Shown here: in pieces, positions 1-8,777 of the stretch | How the letters are laid out: each line of letters begins with the position of its first letter | How positions within the stretch are numbered: the first letter of the stretch is position 1 | NCBI GenBank assembly: GCA_028287305.1 | Contig: JAQBPX010000038.1 | Location: 558,001 to 622,000 of the forward strand | Source: Gemmatimonadota bacterium | GTDB taxonomy: Bacteria; Gemmatimonadota; Gemmatimonadetes; Gemmatimonadales; Gemmatimonadaceae | DNA: 64,000 nt | Reading direction: 5' to 3' | Notes under the pieces: generated by a model | Seen by the model: the letters and a program-made list of their open reading frames with translations, nothing else | The model's database searches: none | Told to the model about the DNA's origin: nothing | Position numbers and translations under genes: made by a program

Positions 1-5
1 TCCTC

Positions 6-3000
6 GTGACGCGTTCTGACATCGTACTTGCAGAGCCCGAAGCGCCCAAGGTTCCGACCGCCGCACAGTTCGCGGTCGTCCGTGAGCGCAGGCAGCACCT
101 GCTCGTCTCGGCTGGCGCCGGCACCGGCAAGACGTTCACCGTGGTGTCGCGACTGCTCTACGAGGTGGGCGTCGCCGTTGGCGGTGAGGTGGTGGACTCG
201 CCGCTCGCGCTGGAAGACGTCGCGGCCATCACGTTCACGAACAAGGCCGCTGCTGAGCTCAAGCAGAAGTTGCGCGACGGGCTACGCGATGCTCACCGTC
301 GCGCCGATGCGTACGCGGTAGACGGCGCGCGCGTCGGCACCATTCACGCCTTCTGCGGCGACATCCTCCGAGAGTTCGCGCTGCGTAGCGGGCGAAGCCC
401 GTCGCTGTCGCTGATGGAGGAAGGCGAGGCCAGCGTGCTGGCCGAGCAGGCGGTGACGGAAACACTGCTCGGCGCGCTGGATGAAGCGCCGAGTGCGCAG
501 CTCGCGAAGGGACTTTCGACGCTGCTGTCCATGTATTCGGCGAAGGACATCGCCACGTGGATGGGTGAGCTGGTCGAGAAGGGTTCGTCGCTGCCGGCGC
601 TGTTCGCGAAGCGCGCGCAGTTCGGCAGCAACGAGCGCACCCTGGTGGAGCTGGCGACGCTGGCGCAGGCGCGGCTGGAAGAGATGCTCGTGGAGCGCGG
701 GGCGCTGGACTTCGACCGGATGATCACGTGGACGCGCGACCTGCTGCGCGATGACGCCGGCGCTCGGCGCGCGCTGCAGCGGCGGATCAAGCTGCTGGTG
801 GTGGATGAGTTCCAGGACGTGGATCCCGTCCAGCGCGAGATCGCGTACCTGCTGGCCGATCCCGAGAGTGGTCGCACCGACACCACGCGACTGGTGCTGG
901 TGGGCGACCCCAAGCAGAGCATCTATCGGTTCCGCAAGGCGGACGTATCGACGTGGCGGTTCGTGGAGCGCGACTTCGCCGAGCGTGGCTGGGGGCGCGT
1001 GGTGCCACTCACGTACAATCGTCGAAGTGTGCCGGCCATCCTCGGCTTCGTGGACCATGCGATCGGCACGCTGCTCGACACACCGCTGCGCGGTGGTGAG
1101 CTGGAGGACTTCGAGGTGGCCTACGCGCCGCTGCATCCCCTGCGCCCCGATGGCGATCGCGAGCATCCCGTAGAAGTGATCGTGATCCCGCCCAATGAGG
1201 AGGGCAAGGCGCAGAAGGCCGAGGTGGTGCGGCTGAGCGAGGCGCGTGCGATGGCGCGTCGCGCGAAGGAGCTGCACGCCGACGGAGTGCCGTGGAAGGA
1301 AATGGCGCTGCTGATGACGAGCTGGAGCGGCCTGGAGCTGTATACCGATGCGTTCGCGAAGGAGAACATCCCGACGTATGCGCTGCGGAGCGATGGATTC
1401 TACGAGTGCATGGAGATCGTCGACTGCCTCGTGGCGCTGAAGGCCATTCGCGATCCGAGGGATGATCGCGCGCTGGTGGGTTTTTTCAGGTCGCCGTTCG
1501 TCGCGGTGTCGGATGAGACATTGCTGCGGTTGAGGAAGGGAGTGGCGGCGGGCCCGTTGTGGAATGGGCTCACTGGATTTGCGCTCGCCGATGCAGCCGA
1601 GGCGGCGCGCCTTGCGCGTGGCGTGGAGCTGCTGCGGAAGTACTCGGCGCTGCGCGATCGCGTGCCGAGCGCGACGCTACTCGAGGACCTCTTGGAGGAA
1701 AGCGGCTACCTGGCGCACCTCGGGCTGATGGGCGCGGATGGGCTGCAACGCCTGGCCAACCTGCAGAAGCTGGTGCGCACCCTGGGCGTGATGCGCGAGG
1801 AGAGCCTGGGCGAAGCGCTGGCGACCATCGGCCGCGCGCGCGAGCTGGGCGTGCGAGTGGGCTCGGCGCGGCTGCACGCCGAGGGCGACGATGTCGTGAC
1901 CATCAGCACCGTGCACTCGGCCAAGGGCCTCGAATGGAGCGTGGTGTTCTGGTGCGACCTGGTGCGCGGCAAGTCGGCGGATCGCACGCGCCTGTATGTG
2001 GCCGGCGATGAGATTGCGCTGGCGCTGCCGGATGTGGAGAGCGATGAGCAGCCGGAGAACGTGCTGCGCCTGAAGGAGCGGATCTGCGCGGAGCAGGATG
2101 CGGAGACCAAGCGCTTGTGGTACGTAGCTGCGACGCGGGCGAAGGACTTGTTGGTGCTGGCCAGTATCGCGCAGAAGGATGCGCCGGCGCCAAAGGCGGC
2201 GAAGAAGAAGAAGGGCGCGGATGCCGCGGAGGAAGCGGAGGCGTTGCAGGTGGGCGGCGTGTACAAGCCGCTAGGCAATGCGTGTGCTGAGTTGAGCGCG
2301 GCGTTCGGTGGGCTCGCTTCGCGAGCGGCCGACCCGTCATCCCCGCCCTCGCAGTCATCCCGAGCGCAGCGAGGGATCTGCCGTTACGAGTCTCGCTCGG
2401 GGCGACAGTTCTCCGCCCTGGTACTAGAAGTAGACCGCGTAGTAACCCAGGAAGACGGAGCCGCGGAAGAACTAGCCGTAGTCTCCCCGGACTCGCTCTC
2501 CGCCCCCTATGCACCGATCGAACTGGAAGCCACCCGCTGGCGCCAGTCCGCCACGCAGTTGATGGCCCTGGAAAAGGACAAGCGCTATCATGATCTACGG
2601 TACCTGCTAGGCCTGAAGCGCGAATGGATCACCGCTGCGGACGGAACCGCATCGTGGAATGGCACTCCTGGCGAAAGGCGCGCTGATGGCTCACGCGATC
2701 CGATTACGCACGGCTTGATCGTGCATGATGTTCTCGAGCACTATCGCGAGGACGCAGACGTCGAGGAGTTGATTGGCAATGCGATGGATCGCTGGGATCC
2801 AGCGATGGCGTCAGGCGATTTGCAGAGCCTTCGCCAATACCGGGAAAGGCTTGCCCGCGTCATGGCCGTTGCCCTCAACGAGCCGCAGCTGCGTGACGTG
2901 CTCAGCGTGTCCGGCGCGCGACAGGAGCTGGCGTTTGTTTGGCTGCGTGAGCTAGGTCAGGTCGACGGCAAGCTGGACGTCGCTGCTCGCCACGAGCAGC

Positions 3001-3170
3001 AGTATCAGGTGGTCGACCTGAAGACGGGGCCGTCGGATTTGGGGGAGCTGGAATCGCGCTACGGACTGCAGCGCAGGACGTATTCGGAGGCAGTTGAGGC
3101 TATCTGCGGCTCACAGACGACGTTTGCCTTCGTCCTCGCGGACAGCCCACCCACCACGACAGCCGGCTAG
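6..3170 (+). CDS. addA: AddA-type UvrD-family helicase/exonuclease subunit
   Basis: This 1054-aa protein is a double-strand-break repair helicase-nuclease of the AddA/RecB class, expected to work with AddB. It has Walker A GAGTGKT at residues 37-43, a DEFQD Walker B at 267-271, the UvrD motif GDPKQSIYRFR and a late VAATRAKD motif. The C-terminus carries a RecB-like nuclease with DGKLD, VVDLKTG and a QRRTY (QxxxY) signature. The GTG start overlaps a TGA at 7-9 in another frame, so an upstream gene (plausibly addB, outside the window) probably ends there with a GTGA coupling. Residues around 783-794 are encoded by a dispersed repeat and look like a non-essential insertion. The chain is otherwise intact. 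AddA is preferred over UvrD because of the C-terminal nuclease. Confidence 0.9.
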   Translation: MTRSDIVLAEPEAPKVPTAAQFAVVRERRQHLLVSAGAGTGKTFTVVSRLLYEVGVAVGGEVVDSPLALEDVAAITFTNKAAAELKQKLRDGLRDAHRRADAYAVDGARVGTIHAFCGDILREFALRSGRSPSLSLMEEGEASVLAEQAVTETLLGALDEAPSAQLAKGLSTLLSMYSAKDIATWMGELVEKGSSLPALFAKRAQFGSNERTLVELATLAQARLEEMLVERGALDFDRMITWTRDLLRDDAGARRALQRRIKLLVVDEFQDVDPVQREIAYLLADPESGRTDTTRLVLVGDPKQSIYRFRKADVSTWRFVERDFAERGWGRVVPLTYNRRSVPAILGFVDHAIGTLLDTPLRGGELEDFEVAYAPLHPLRPDGDREHPVEVIVIPPNEEGKAQKAEVVRLSEARAMARRAKELHADGVPWKEMALLMTSWSGLELYTDAFAKENIPTYALRSDGFYECMEIVDCLVALKAIRDPRDDRALVGFFRSPFVAVSDETLLRLRKGVAAGPLWNGLTGFALADAAEAARLARGVELLRKYSALRDRVPSATLLEDLLEESGYLAHLGLMGADGLQRLANLQKLVRTLGVMREESLGEALATIGRARELGVRVGSARLHAEGDDVVTISTVHSAKGLEWSVVFWCDLVRGKSADRTRLYVAGDEIALALPDVESDEQPENVLRLKERICAEQDAETKRLWYVAATRAKDLLVLASIAQKDAPAPKAAKKKKGADAAEEAEALQVGGVYKPLGNACAELSAAFGGLASRAADPSSPPSQSSRAQRGICRYESRSGRQFSALVLEVDRVVTQEDGAAEELAVVSPDSLSAPYAPIELEATRWRQSATQLMALEKDKRYHDLRYLLGLKREWITAADGTASWNGTPGERRADGSRDPITHGLIVHDVLEHYREDADVEELIGNAMDRWDPAMASGDLQSLRQYRERLARVMAVALNEPQLRDVLSVSGARQELAFVWLRELGQVDGKLDVAARHEQQYQVVDLKTGPSDLGELESRYGLQRRTYSEAVEAICGSQTTFAFVLADSPPTTTAG
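2352..2386 (+). repeat. Short interspersed repeat inside addA
   Basis: This copy of the repeat GTCATCCTGAGCGNAGCGAA plus GGATCTGCCGTT lies within the addA reading frame and is translated as SSRAQRGIC. The reading frame continues through it. Other copies in the window are at 15541, 22286, 37829, 38334 and 60336. It falls in a low-complexity linker between the helicase and nuclease parts of the protein. Confidence 0.85.
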
Positions 3171-3175
3171 GCGCG

Positions 3176-3934
3176 TTAGGACTGCCGACGAACTCGTGTC
3201 GAAGTCCTTTTGCCTATTCCGATGGACGTGATATGGCGAGACGCGAGGCCCATGAAGTCGTGTCCCGCAACAAGCCTCCAGGAACCGTCCTCCTGCCTCC
3301 GGCAGAGAGCGAGGCGCGCATGACCGCGTGCCATGACCATTCGGCGAAGCCGCTGCTCATCCTCTGGTAGCGCCGCCAGCTGGGCTGCTCCCTCGCCCGA
3401 GAACAGCGCGGCCTCATCCGCCTCGTTCCGATACACGACGTGCGCAGCCATCTCGCCATCCGGCACCGAACCCAATACCACATAGTCGAAGCGGAGACTC
3501 GTCGACGAAGCTGACATGAGGGCGACTGCCTCTGGTGGCGCCTGGCCCTGTTCTACAAGTCGAAGGACCTGCGCCCGCGGCGAGTGCCCCTCCAACCAAC
3601 TGGCGAAGAGGGCGACCGGATCCGCCTCGCTCACCTGCGACATCGACGAGTAACCCGGCAGTTGCCGCTGCAAGCGCGACTCAGAGTCGATCTGCTGCCG
3701 ATGGTGAGCCGCCTGATACTCCGCCACCTCGCGAGGCATCTCCGGATCGAGACGCATCAGATCTTCCGGCTTCAGCACCTGCTCAGGCAGAAGCGGCGCG
3801 AACTGGTCAACCTTCTGACGCTGGAAGGCCCGTAAGCTCACAGGATCGCAGTGCATAGCGGCGATCCGCCAATCTTCCACGTTCAGCGCGGCTAGTGCGG
3901 AATGGAAGAGTGGAGTGGGATCTGAAAACGACAT
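3176..3934 (-). CDS. Unrecognised 252-aa protein
   Basis: I do not recognise this protein. Its start is the ATG at 3934 (MSFSDPTPLF), chosen because GGAG lies about six bases upstream; the in-frame extension to 4084 adds an arginine- and cysteine-rich stretch without a ribosome site. The sequence is mostly helical and soluble, with charged Q/E-rich segments around residues 35-100 and a beta-rich C-terminal half. No signal peptide or membrane segment is visible. It lies about 207 bp downstream of the 1156-aa protein on the same strand and runs to within 6 bp of the addA stop, so the two genes converge. It may be the last gene of the accessory operon, but no motif links it functionally. Confidence 0.6.
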   Translation of the reverse strand: MSFSDPTPLFHSALAALNVEDWRIAAMHCDPVSLRAFQRQKVDQFAPLLPEQVLKPEDLMRLDPEMPREVAEYQAAHHRQQIDSESRLQRQLPGYSSMSQVSEADPVALFASWLEGHSPRAQVLRLVEQGQAPPEAVALMSASSTSLRFDYVVLGSVPDGEMAAHVVYRNEADEAALFSGEGAAQLAALPEDEQRLRRMVMARGHARLALCRRQEDGSWRLVAGHDFMGLASRHITSIGIGKRTSTRVRRQS

Positions 3935-4141
3935 CGTCTGCTCCGCAGGTGAAGGGCAAGCTGGACCTCGCTGCCGGATAGCGCATGCCGACCTGCCGGG
4001 TGATGCGCCGCAGCGATAGTTCCGCATTCGAGGACCAACTCGAGAACGGTTGCGTTTGTTCGCGAGGGGATTCGCTGGAGGCAACTCGCCTGACGCGACA
4101 GCGTTGGCGTAGGCTTGGGTACCTCGGTGCTACGTGGTTGT

Positions 4142-7100
4142 TTACAGAACTGGTCTGAAGCGGCCAAAACCGGGATATCCTTCGTCCCCGAGTCGATTTA
4201 GAAGTAGCAAGGCCGCTGACTGGGTCGACGCCGAACCGAGTGAAAAGGCTGCCCGAAAGACAGGGCCCAGCTCTTTCTCGGGAACTCTCGGCCATTTCGA
4301 TGTCAGCTCGATCTCGACAGCTCGCTCCATCATCAGATACGTCCCGTCGGGGTCAGCCGCGGCCAGCTCCTCTAGCCTCCTCCAAAGAAGATGGAGGGTG
4401 CCATTTGCATTGCGAACGAGCCTCAGGGTCCGTACTCCCAGCATGATCACGTCTTGCACTGAAATCCATGGCGTGAGACAGAGCCACAGAAGACCATTCG
4501 CTTCCTCGTCAAGTCGCTCCGACTCGATCTCGCCTTCCAGCTGTGACAACCTCCACCGCCAAAGGTCAACCAGGCGAGCAACGTATTCCACTGGAACGCT
4601 CTCAGATTGCTCGGAGGCATCGCTCCAGCCTCGAAAAATGGTCCAAAGTCCATGCGAGATGTCTTCGGCAGGCGCATGAGCGAAGGTATTCTCAATCAGG
4701 TTATCGTTTTCCCCAATGGAGGCGAGTCCGCGAAGGAGCGCGATAAGTACGTGCTCAACCAGATGCCGCTCCGGCTCCCATGTCCGGGAAGGTCCCTCGC
4801 CCGCGATCACAAGAGGGTTTGCGATGGCTTGCGCGTACCACGGTCGCAACAGAACAAACGCTGAGTCAACAAACCCAGCGCGAGCGAGGTAGGCCGCCCA
4901 TACCGGATTGCTGGTTGGACTCGCTGTTGCATCATCGAGCAGCGCTGTCGATTGCTCCGACAACCACTCTGGCGCGAACCACAGCAGCTGTGGAAGGTAC
5001 GTCCCGATCACTGCACGGGCGGCTAGCCCTGCGCGACCGTGTTTAGTCAGGATGGACTGAACCGCGGGAAGTACCCGCACGGCGATCTCGCTGCGAATAG
5101 CCATCGCCTCGTGACTGGCGTCCGAGCCTTCCCTCCGGCGGTGATTGTATTCGGCCAATGCTAGGCGCACGACAAGTTCAGTCGTGCGACCCGAAAGAGC
5201 GTTCATCGAAGCGACCAAGACACCTTCCATGGTCTGACACGTCTCGTCATCAGCATCCTCCTTCCAGAGTCTCGGATCAGAAAGAAGTCGCGAAACAATA
5301 GGAAAGAGGTCCGACGTAGGCTCAAAGGCTGCGTTGATCGTCCATTCACGTGCAAGGTCGATGGCTGCAGCCGTCACGGTCTCCCATTCAGGCCCTGTCA
5401 GGTCACTCTCAATACACATACGCAAGAGATCCGCGATAGAAGCGGCTGGCGCGTCTCCGCCTTGCTTGAGGCGCTGCGAAAGACCCCACAGAACGCCGGA
5501 CACTCCTCGTGATCCACCCGCTCGGAGGATAGCCGTCGCCAGTTCGATCGATCTGTCAGGAGCGCTTACAGCGAGTCGCTGCATCTCGTCCTCGAGCCCT
5601 CTCAACGTCGGCCTATCGAAATTGCCGTCGGGTATCCACTCGAGAATGGATCGCGCGACATTCTCGGCCGACTCCGTCAGCAGAGACTCACTCGAAAAAG
5701 GCGAGGACTCCCTGACCCAGCCTGCCGAACCGGAGGACCATCCGATTTCAATGAGATCGAGGTCTTGCGGAGCGAGCTCTGAAGGGACGTACGATAGCTG
5801 CTCGGCAAGCGGCAATAGAAGCTCTGGAACGTGCTTGCCGAATCGTTTGAGCTGACGCCGTTGCCAGTAGGCGAGCGCAGTTTCTCGAGTGGAGTTCCCC
5901 CCGGTTTCTGAGAACCATTCGATGAGCTGGTCTAGATAGTCGTCGGCAGGACCTCGCGTGAGAGTTCGCAAGAACTCTCGTTGGGCCTGGACGCCCGCGT
6001 CGGAAAATCTCCGACGCAAGACGTCCCCGACCTCGCGTCCGGGCATTTCCCATTCAAGAACATCGGGCCTCTGAAGGAGCCGATCGACCTCGATTGTGAG
6101 CTGCGGCGCAACGTGCCCGACGACGAAATAGTGCAAGCGTTGTCCGATCCCTTTTGGCAAGCTGGATAAGAAGTGAATCACCCAACTTGCATTCTCAGCG
6201 CTAGCGCTCGAGTAGTCCTTGGCGACTCGCGCGATCGCGCGAACGAAGAGCGCCCTAACGTCGTCGCTGCTCGCCGACTCCTCCAGGCTAGAGTACCATC
6301 GACTCTCGCGCGCGGTTTCGTCGGCATACGCAGCATCAACCGACCGCATAGCTGCTCTCAGTTTGGCGCCAAGCAGCTCCAGCACGCCGCGAGGGTCAAC
6401 GGAAGCAATGGAGGGAACGAGACGCTCGAGCGCCTCTTGAGCATCGTAAAGATCAATGCGCTCGAGCAGCCACGCTGTTGAATACAAGTACCGCTGTGAG
6501 CCATCCGCCTCGCCACTTTCACCTTCAACTTCGCGCCGCCGCATCCACAAGAGCGTACTCAGCAACAGTAGCACCGGCCCGGAATCGACGATTGCTACAT
6601 GCTCGCCTAACGCGAGTAGAGCCGCCGGCAGGACGACTCGAGGAAGAGAACGCAGCCCCAACGCGATGTGCCTAAGGACTGGCGCAGCTTGCTCCGCGGG
6701 TAGCAGCGCAGCTGCCCGAGCCGCTGCATCCCACACGGCGGGGTTGTCATTCTCGAGCGGGATCGCCTCGATGCGAACAGCTACAGCACGCGGCGCAGTG
6801 GCTGCCACTTGCACCAAATACTCGCCTTCGAGCCAGCTCACCAGCGACCATGAACCATCTGGATGAACGGTGCGACCAGGTGGATGGTCAAAGACCTTGA
6901 GCCGCTCGAGCACGGGGAGCCACTTGGGATCTCGAAGCTTCTGCAGGAAGTACCGCCTGAGCGCCGGCCTTACGAGAATTCGCTTGAGATCATTCTGATG
7001 GTGAGGCGTCGGGTGCTCAATCGCGAGAATTGCATCGGCCTCGTCCTGAGCGTCGAAGTATGGCGCGATCCGGCCTGCCGTGAGCGACGCCAATTCTCGA

Positions 7101-7612
7101 AAATCTGCCGCCGCAGTGCTCGTGGTTACGCGATTCGCCACGAAATGCGCCTCGCCATTAAAACGTTGGTGCATTTCCAGCCAAGCGGTAACCAGCGGAT
7201 TCTGCGGGTGCAGTCTCAGCGCTCTCGCGATCGAGCCTCGGTGCTTCTCACCCTCCGCGATGGTCGCGCTTTCCGCAGACGACAACTCCGGTGCGCCTTC
7301 GGCAAGAAGGCTGATAATCCCCACACTAAGCTCGCGACCAGCCTCTGCAATAACGTAGCTATTGCCGGGGACCTCCCCCCGCTCACACAGCTCGATACCA
7401 ATGCGAAAAAGGCCAGCGAGCTGAGGATCAACCCGACTCAACTCCGCCGCGACCGCATGCTCACGAGCGCTCAGTTCGAAGCCTGCCGGCGAAAATGCGG
7501 GTGAGCGGGGCGGGGCGGACGATCTGTTTGGTGCATCGGCGTCGGCCGGAACCTGACCTGCTCCCTCGAAACCCTCACCTACCATCAGTGTGTGATCAGC
7601 CTTAGTTGCCAT
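4142..7612 (-). CDS. Large helical scaffold or sensor-like protein, unknown family (1156 aa)
   Basis: This 1156-aa protein is the third cistron of a coupled XRE-kinase operon; its ATG overlaps the kinase stop by 11 nt. I see no P-loop, nuclease, TIR, SIR2 or protease motif and no signal peptide. It is almost entirely alpha-helical with W-rich repeat-like blocks. Residues 1-45 form a disordered Ser/Pro/Ala leader. A region near 230-330 reads like an effector-to-sensor junction (WLPVLERLKVFDHPP, then SWLEGEYLVQVA and ENDNPAVWDAA). A later block has PVWAAYLARAGFVDS followed by LLRPWYAQAI. From memory, similar wording occurs in the helical C-terminal parts of large STAND- and SIR2-associated conflict proteins, but this is an impression, not a search result. 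Its role as a substrate or sensor partner of the kinase is inferred from the gene overlap. Confidence 0.75.
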   Translation of the reverse strand: MATKADHTLMVGEGFEGAGQVPADADAPNRSSAPPRSPAFSPAGFELSAREHAVAAELSRVDPQLAGLFRIGIELCERGEVPGNSYVIAEAGRELSVGIISLLAEGAPELSSAESATIAEGEKHRGSIARALRLHPQNPLVTAWLEMHQRFNGEAHFVANRVTTSTAAADFRELASLTAGRIAPYFDAQDEADAILAIEHPTPHHQNDLKRILVRPALRRYFLQKLRDPKWLPVLERLKVFDHPPGRTVHPDGSWSLVSWLEGEYLVQVAATAPRAVAVRIEAIPLENDNPAVWDAAARAAALLPAEQAAPVLRHIALGLRSLPRVVLPAALLALGEHVAIVDSGPVLLLLSTLLWMRRREVEGESGEADGSQRYLYSTAWLLERIDLYDAQEALERLVPSIASVDPRGVLELLGAKLRAAMRSVDAAYADETARESRWYSSLEESASSDDVRALFVRAIARVAKDYSSASAENASWVIHFLSSLPKGIGQRLHYFVVGHVAPQLTIEVDRLLQRPDVLEWEMPGREVGDVLRRRFSDAGVQAQREFLRTLTRGPADDYLDQLIEWFSETGGNSTRETALAYWQRRQLKRFGKHVPELLLPLAEQLSYVPSELAPQDLDLIEIGWSSGSAGWVRESSPFSSESLLTESAENVARSILEWIPDGNFDRPTLRGLEDEMQRLAVSAPDRSIELATAILRAGGSRGVSGVLWGLSQRLKQGGDAPAASIADLLRMCIESDLTGPEWETVTAAAIDLAREWTINAAFEPTSDLFPIVSRLLSDPRLWKEDADDETCQTMEGVLVASMNALSGRTTELVVRLALAEYNHRRREGSDASHEAMAIRSEIAVRVLPAVQSILTKHGRAGLAARAVIGTYLPQLLWFAPEWLSEQSTALLDDATASPTSNPVWAAYLARAGFVDSAFVLLRPWYAQAIANPLVIAGEGPSRTWEPERHLVEHVLIALLRGLASIGENDNLIENTFAHAPAEDISHGLWTIFRGWSDASEQSESVPVEYVARLVDLWRWRLSQLEGEIESERLDEEANGLLWLCLTPWISVQDVIMLGVRTLRLVRNANGTLHLLWRRLEELAAADPDGTYLMMERAVEIELTSKWPRVPEKELGPVFRAAFSLGSASTQSAALLLLNRLGDEGYPGFGRFRPVL

Positions 7613-8444
7613 CGCTCAGAGCGACGGCCACCACAAAGGCCGCACTTACTCCAAGCGCAATATTCCAGTTCCGCTGAGAGCGAATACTTTCCCACCCCTC
7701 GCCGCGTAGGATTCGCTTTAGATCGTTCGCACTCGGACGCGACCTAGGATCGGCGTGCGTCGCGATCGCGATCGCCTCTCTCAACCTTCGGCTAGCCGCA
7801 TGCTTCGGGGCCAGTTGAAATGAACAACCCTGTTCAGGACGTCTACCGCTGATGAGGTGGTGAAGAGAGGCGCCAAGCGAAAAGATGTCGCCGTCCTGAG
7901 AAATCTCGCCGCCACCGAACACCTCCGGCGCGCAGTATCCTGGCGTTCCGCCCCGATGGGCTGCAAACATGACTGTACAGCCGCAGCCGTTCCCGAGCGG
8001 GTCAGCGACAAGCGTCTGACCGTTCTGGCCAAGCAATAGGTTGTCCGGCTTGATGTCGCCGTGCGAGATCCACCTGCCGTGGAGTTGCGCCAGCGCGCCA
8101 GCGACGACTACCCCGATGTTCTCTACCTGTCCCGAGCTCAGGAGACCCGCAAACTGGGTCAGAGAACCAGTAAGGAGAGGCATGACGTAGTAGGGTCGCG
8201 CCGTCTGTAGATCAGACCACAGGATTGGGACGACACCAGTTACTCCTAGCGATAGGATGCGAACCTCGCGCTCGAACAACCGTCGCATCTCAGCAATGTG
8301 GGGATCGCGCAGAACTTTTACGACGACCCTCTCGCCATTAGTAATCCGAGTGCCCGCGAATACATCTCCGCAACCGCCTGAGCCGAGGGGCGCTAGACCT
8401 GCGAATTCGCTCAGTCCAGGAATTCCAACAGGATTATTCTTCAC
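7602..8444 (-). CDS. Membrane-tethered Ser/Thr protein kinase (Hanks type, variant DFG)
   Basis: This 280-aa protein has most landmarks of a bacterial Ser/Thr kinase. They are a glycine-rich loop GSGGCGDVF (21-29), VVVKVL with Lys43, a catalytic loop HGDIKPDN (128-135) with Asp130, the APE-type GTPGYCAPE (166-174), DIFSLG (186-191) and the late Arg in RSRPS (236). HGD replaces HRD, as in many HGD-type kinases. The DFG metal-binding motif reads DPL (148-150), so Asp is kept but Phe-Gly is lost. A single hydrophobic segment at about 260-276 ends the protein, which would leave the kinase cytoplasmic on a tail anchor. The GTG start overlaps the regulator stop as GTGA. It is short (no PASTA or other sensor), so input probably comes from its partners. 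Confidence 0.85.
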   Translation of the reverse strand: MKNNPVGIPGLSEFAGLAPLGSGGCGDVFAGTRITNGERVVVKVLRDPHIAEMRRLFEREVRILSLGVTGVVPILWSDLQTARPYYVMPLLTGSLTQFAGLLSSGQVENIGVVVAGALAQLHGRWISHGDIKPDNLLLGQNGQTLVADPLGNGCGCTVMFAAHRGGTPGYCAPEVFGGGEISQDGDIFSLGASLHHLISGRRPEQGCSFQLAPKHAASRRLREAIAIATHADPRSRPSANDLKRILRGEGWESIRSQRNWNIALGVSAAFVVAVALSDGN

Positions 8445-8722
8445 GCTCGCTTCCTCGATGGCCCGTAGGCCATACGAAAGAGATTGTAGAGAAACACGCC
8501 TCGCTCATTGTTCGCGGCCTTTCTGATAGTGGCTGCCGGGTGGCCGACAGCCATTGCAGCGTGGAGTGCGCGGTAGATGTCTAGAACGGATCCGGTCGGA
8601 GAGGAGTGCCCGCCCTCCCACCGATTGACCGACGCGAATGACACTGCCAAGAGTTGCGCCATATGCTCCTGACTATATCCAAGGCGACGACGTACATCGG
8701 CGAGTGAAGCGGGCGTCAGCAT
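8441..8722 (-). CDS. XRE-family helix-turn-helix regulator
   Basis: This 93-aa protein carries a helix-turn-helix of the Cro/CI-XRE type: VRRRLGYSQEHMAQLLAVS followed by SVNRWEGGHSSPTG. A C-terminal stretch of about 35 residues has no recognised fold. I chose the ATG at 8722. The longer TTG start at 8758 would place the -35 box of a good promoter inside the gene. The stop overlaps the kinase start as GTGA, so the two are translationally coupled. It is the first gene of the operon and most likely autoregulates it. Confidence 0.85.
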   Translation of the reverse strand: MLTPASLADVRRRLGYSQEHMAQLLAVSFASVNRWEGGHSSPTGSVLDIYRALHAAMAVGHPAATIRKAANNERGVFLYNLFRMAYGPSRKRA

Positions 8723-8729
8723 ACAATGC

Positions 8730-8758
8730 ACTCTAAGAGCCACCCGCGTTGGTGTCAA
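8730..8758 (-). promoter_or_regulatory. Sigma-70 promoter of the XRE/kinase operon, probably leaderless
   Basis: On the minus strand TTGACA (8758-8753) is followed after exactly 17 bases by TAGAGT (8735-8730). The ATG of the regulator begins seven bases after the -10 box, so the transcript should start at or next to the start codon. No Shine-Dalgarno is visible, which fits leaderless translation. Confidence 0.7.
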
Positions 8759-8777
8759 GCATCTGATATGACAGTTG

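Noticed and set aside
8723-8758. N-terminal extension of the XRE regulator from TTG 8758
   Set aside because: The TTG is part of a TTGACA -35 box with a correctly spaced -10, so this stretch is better read as promoter.
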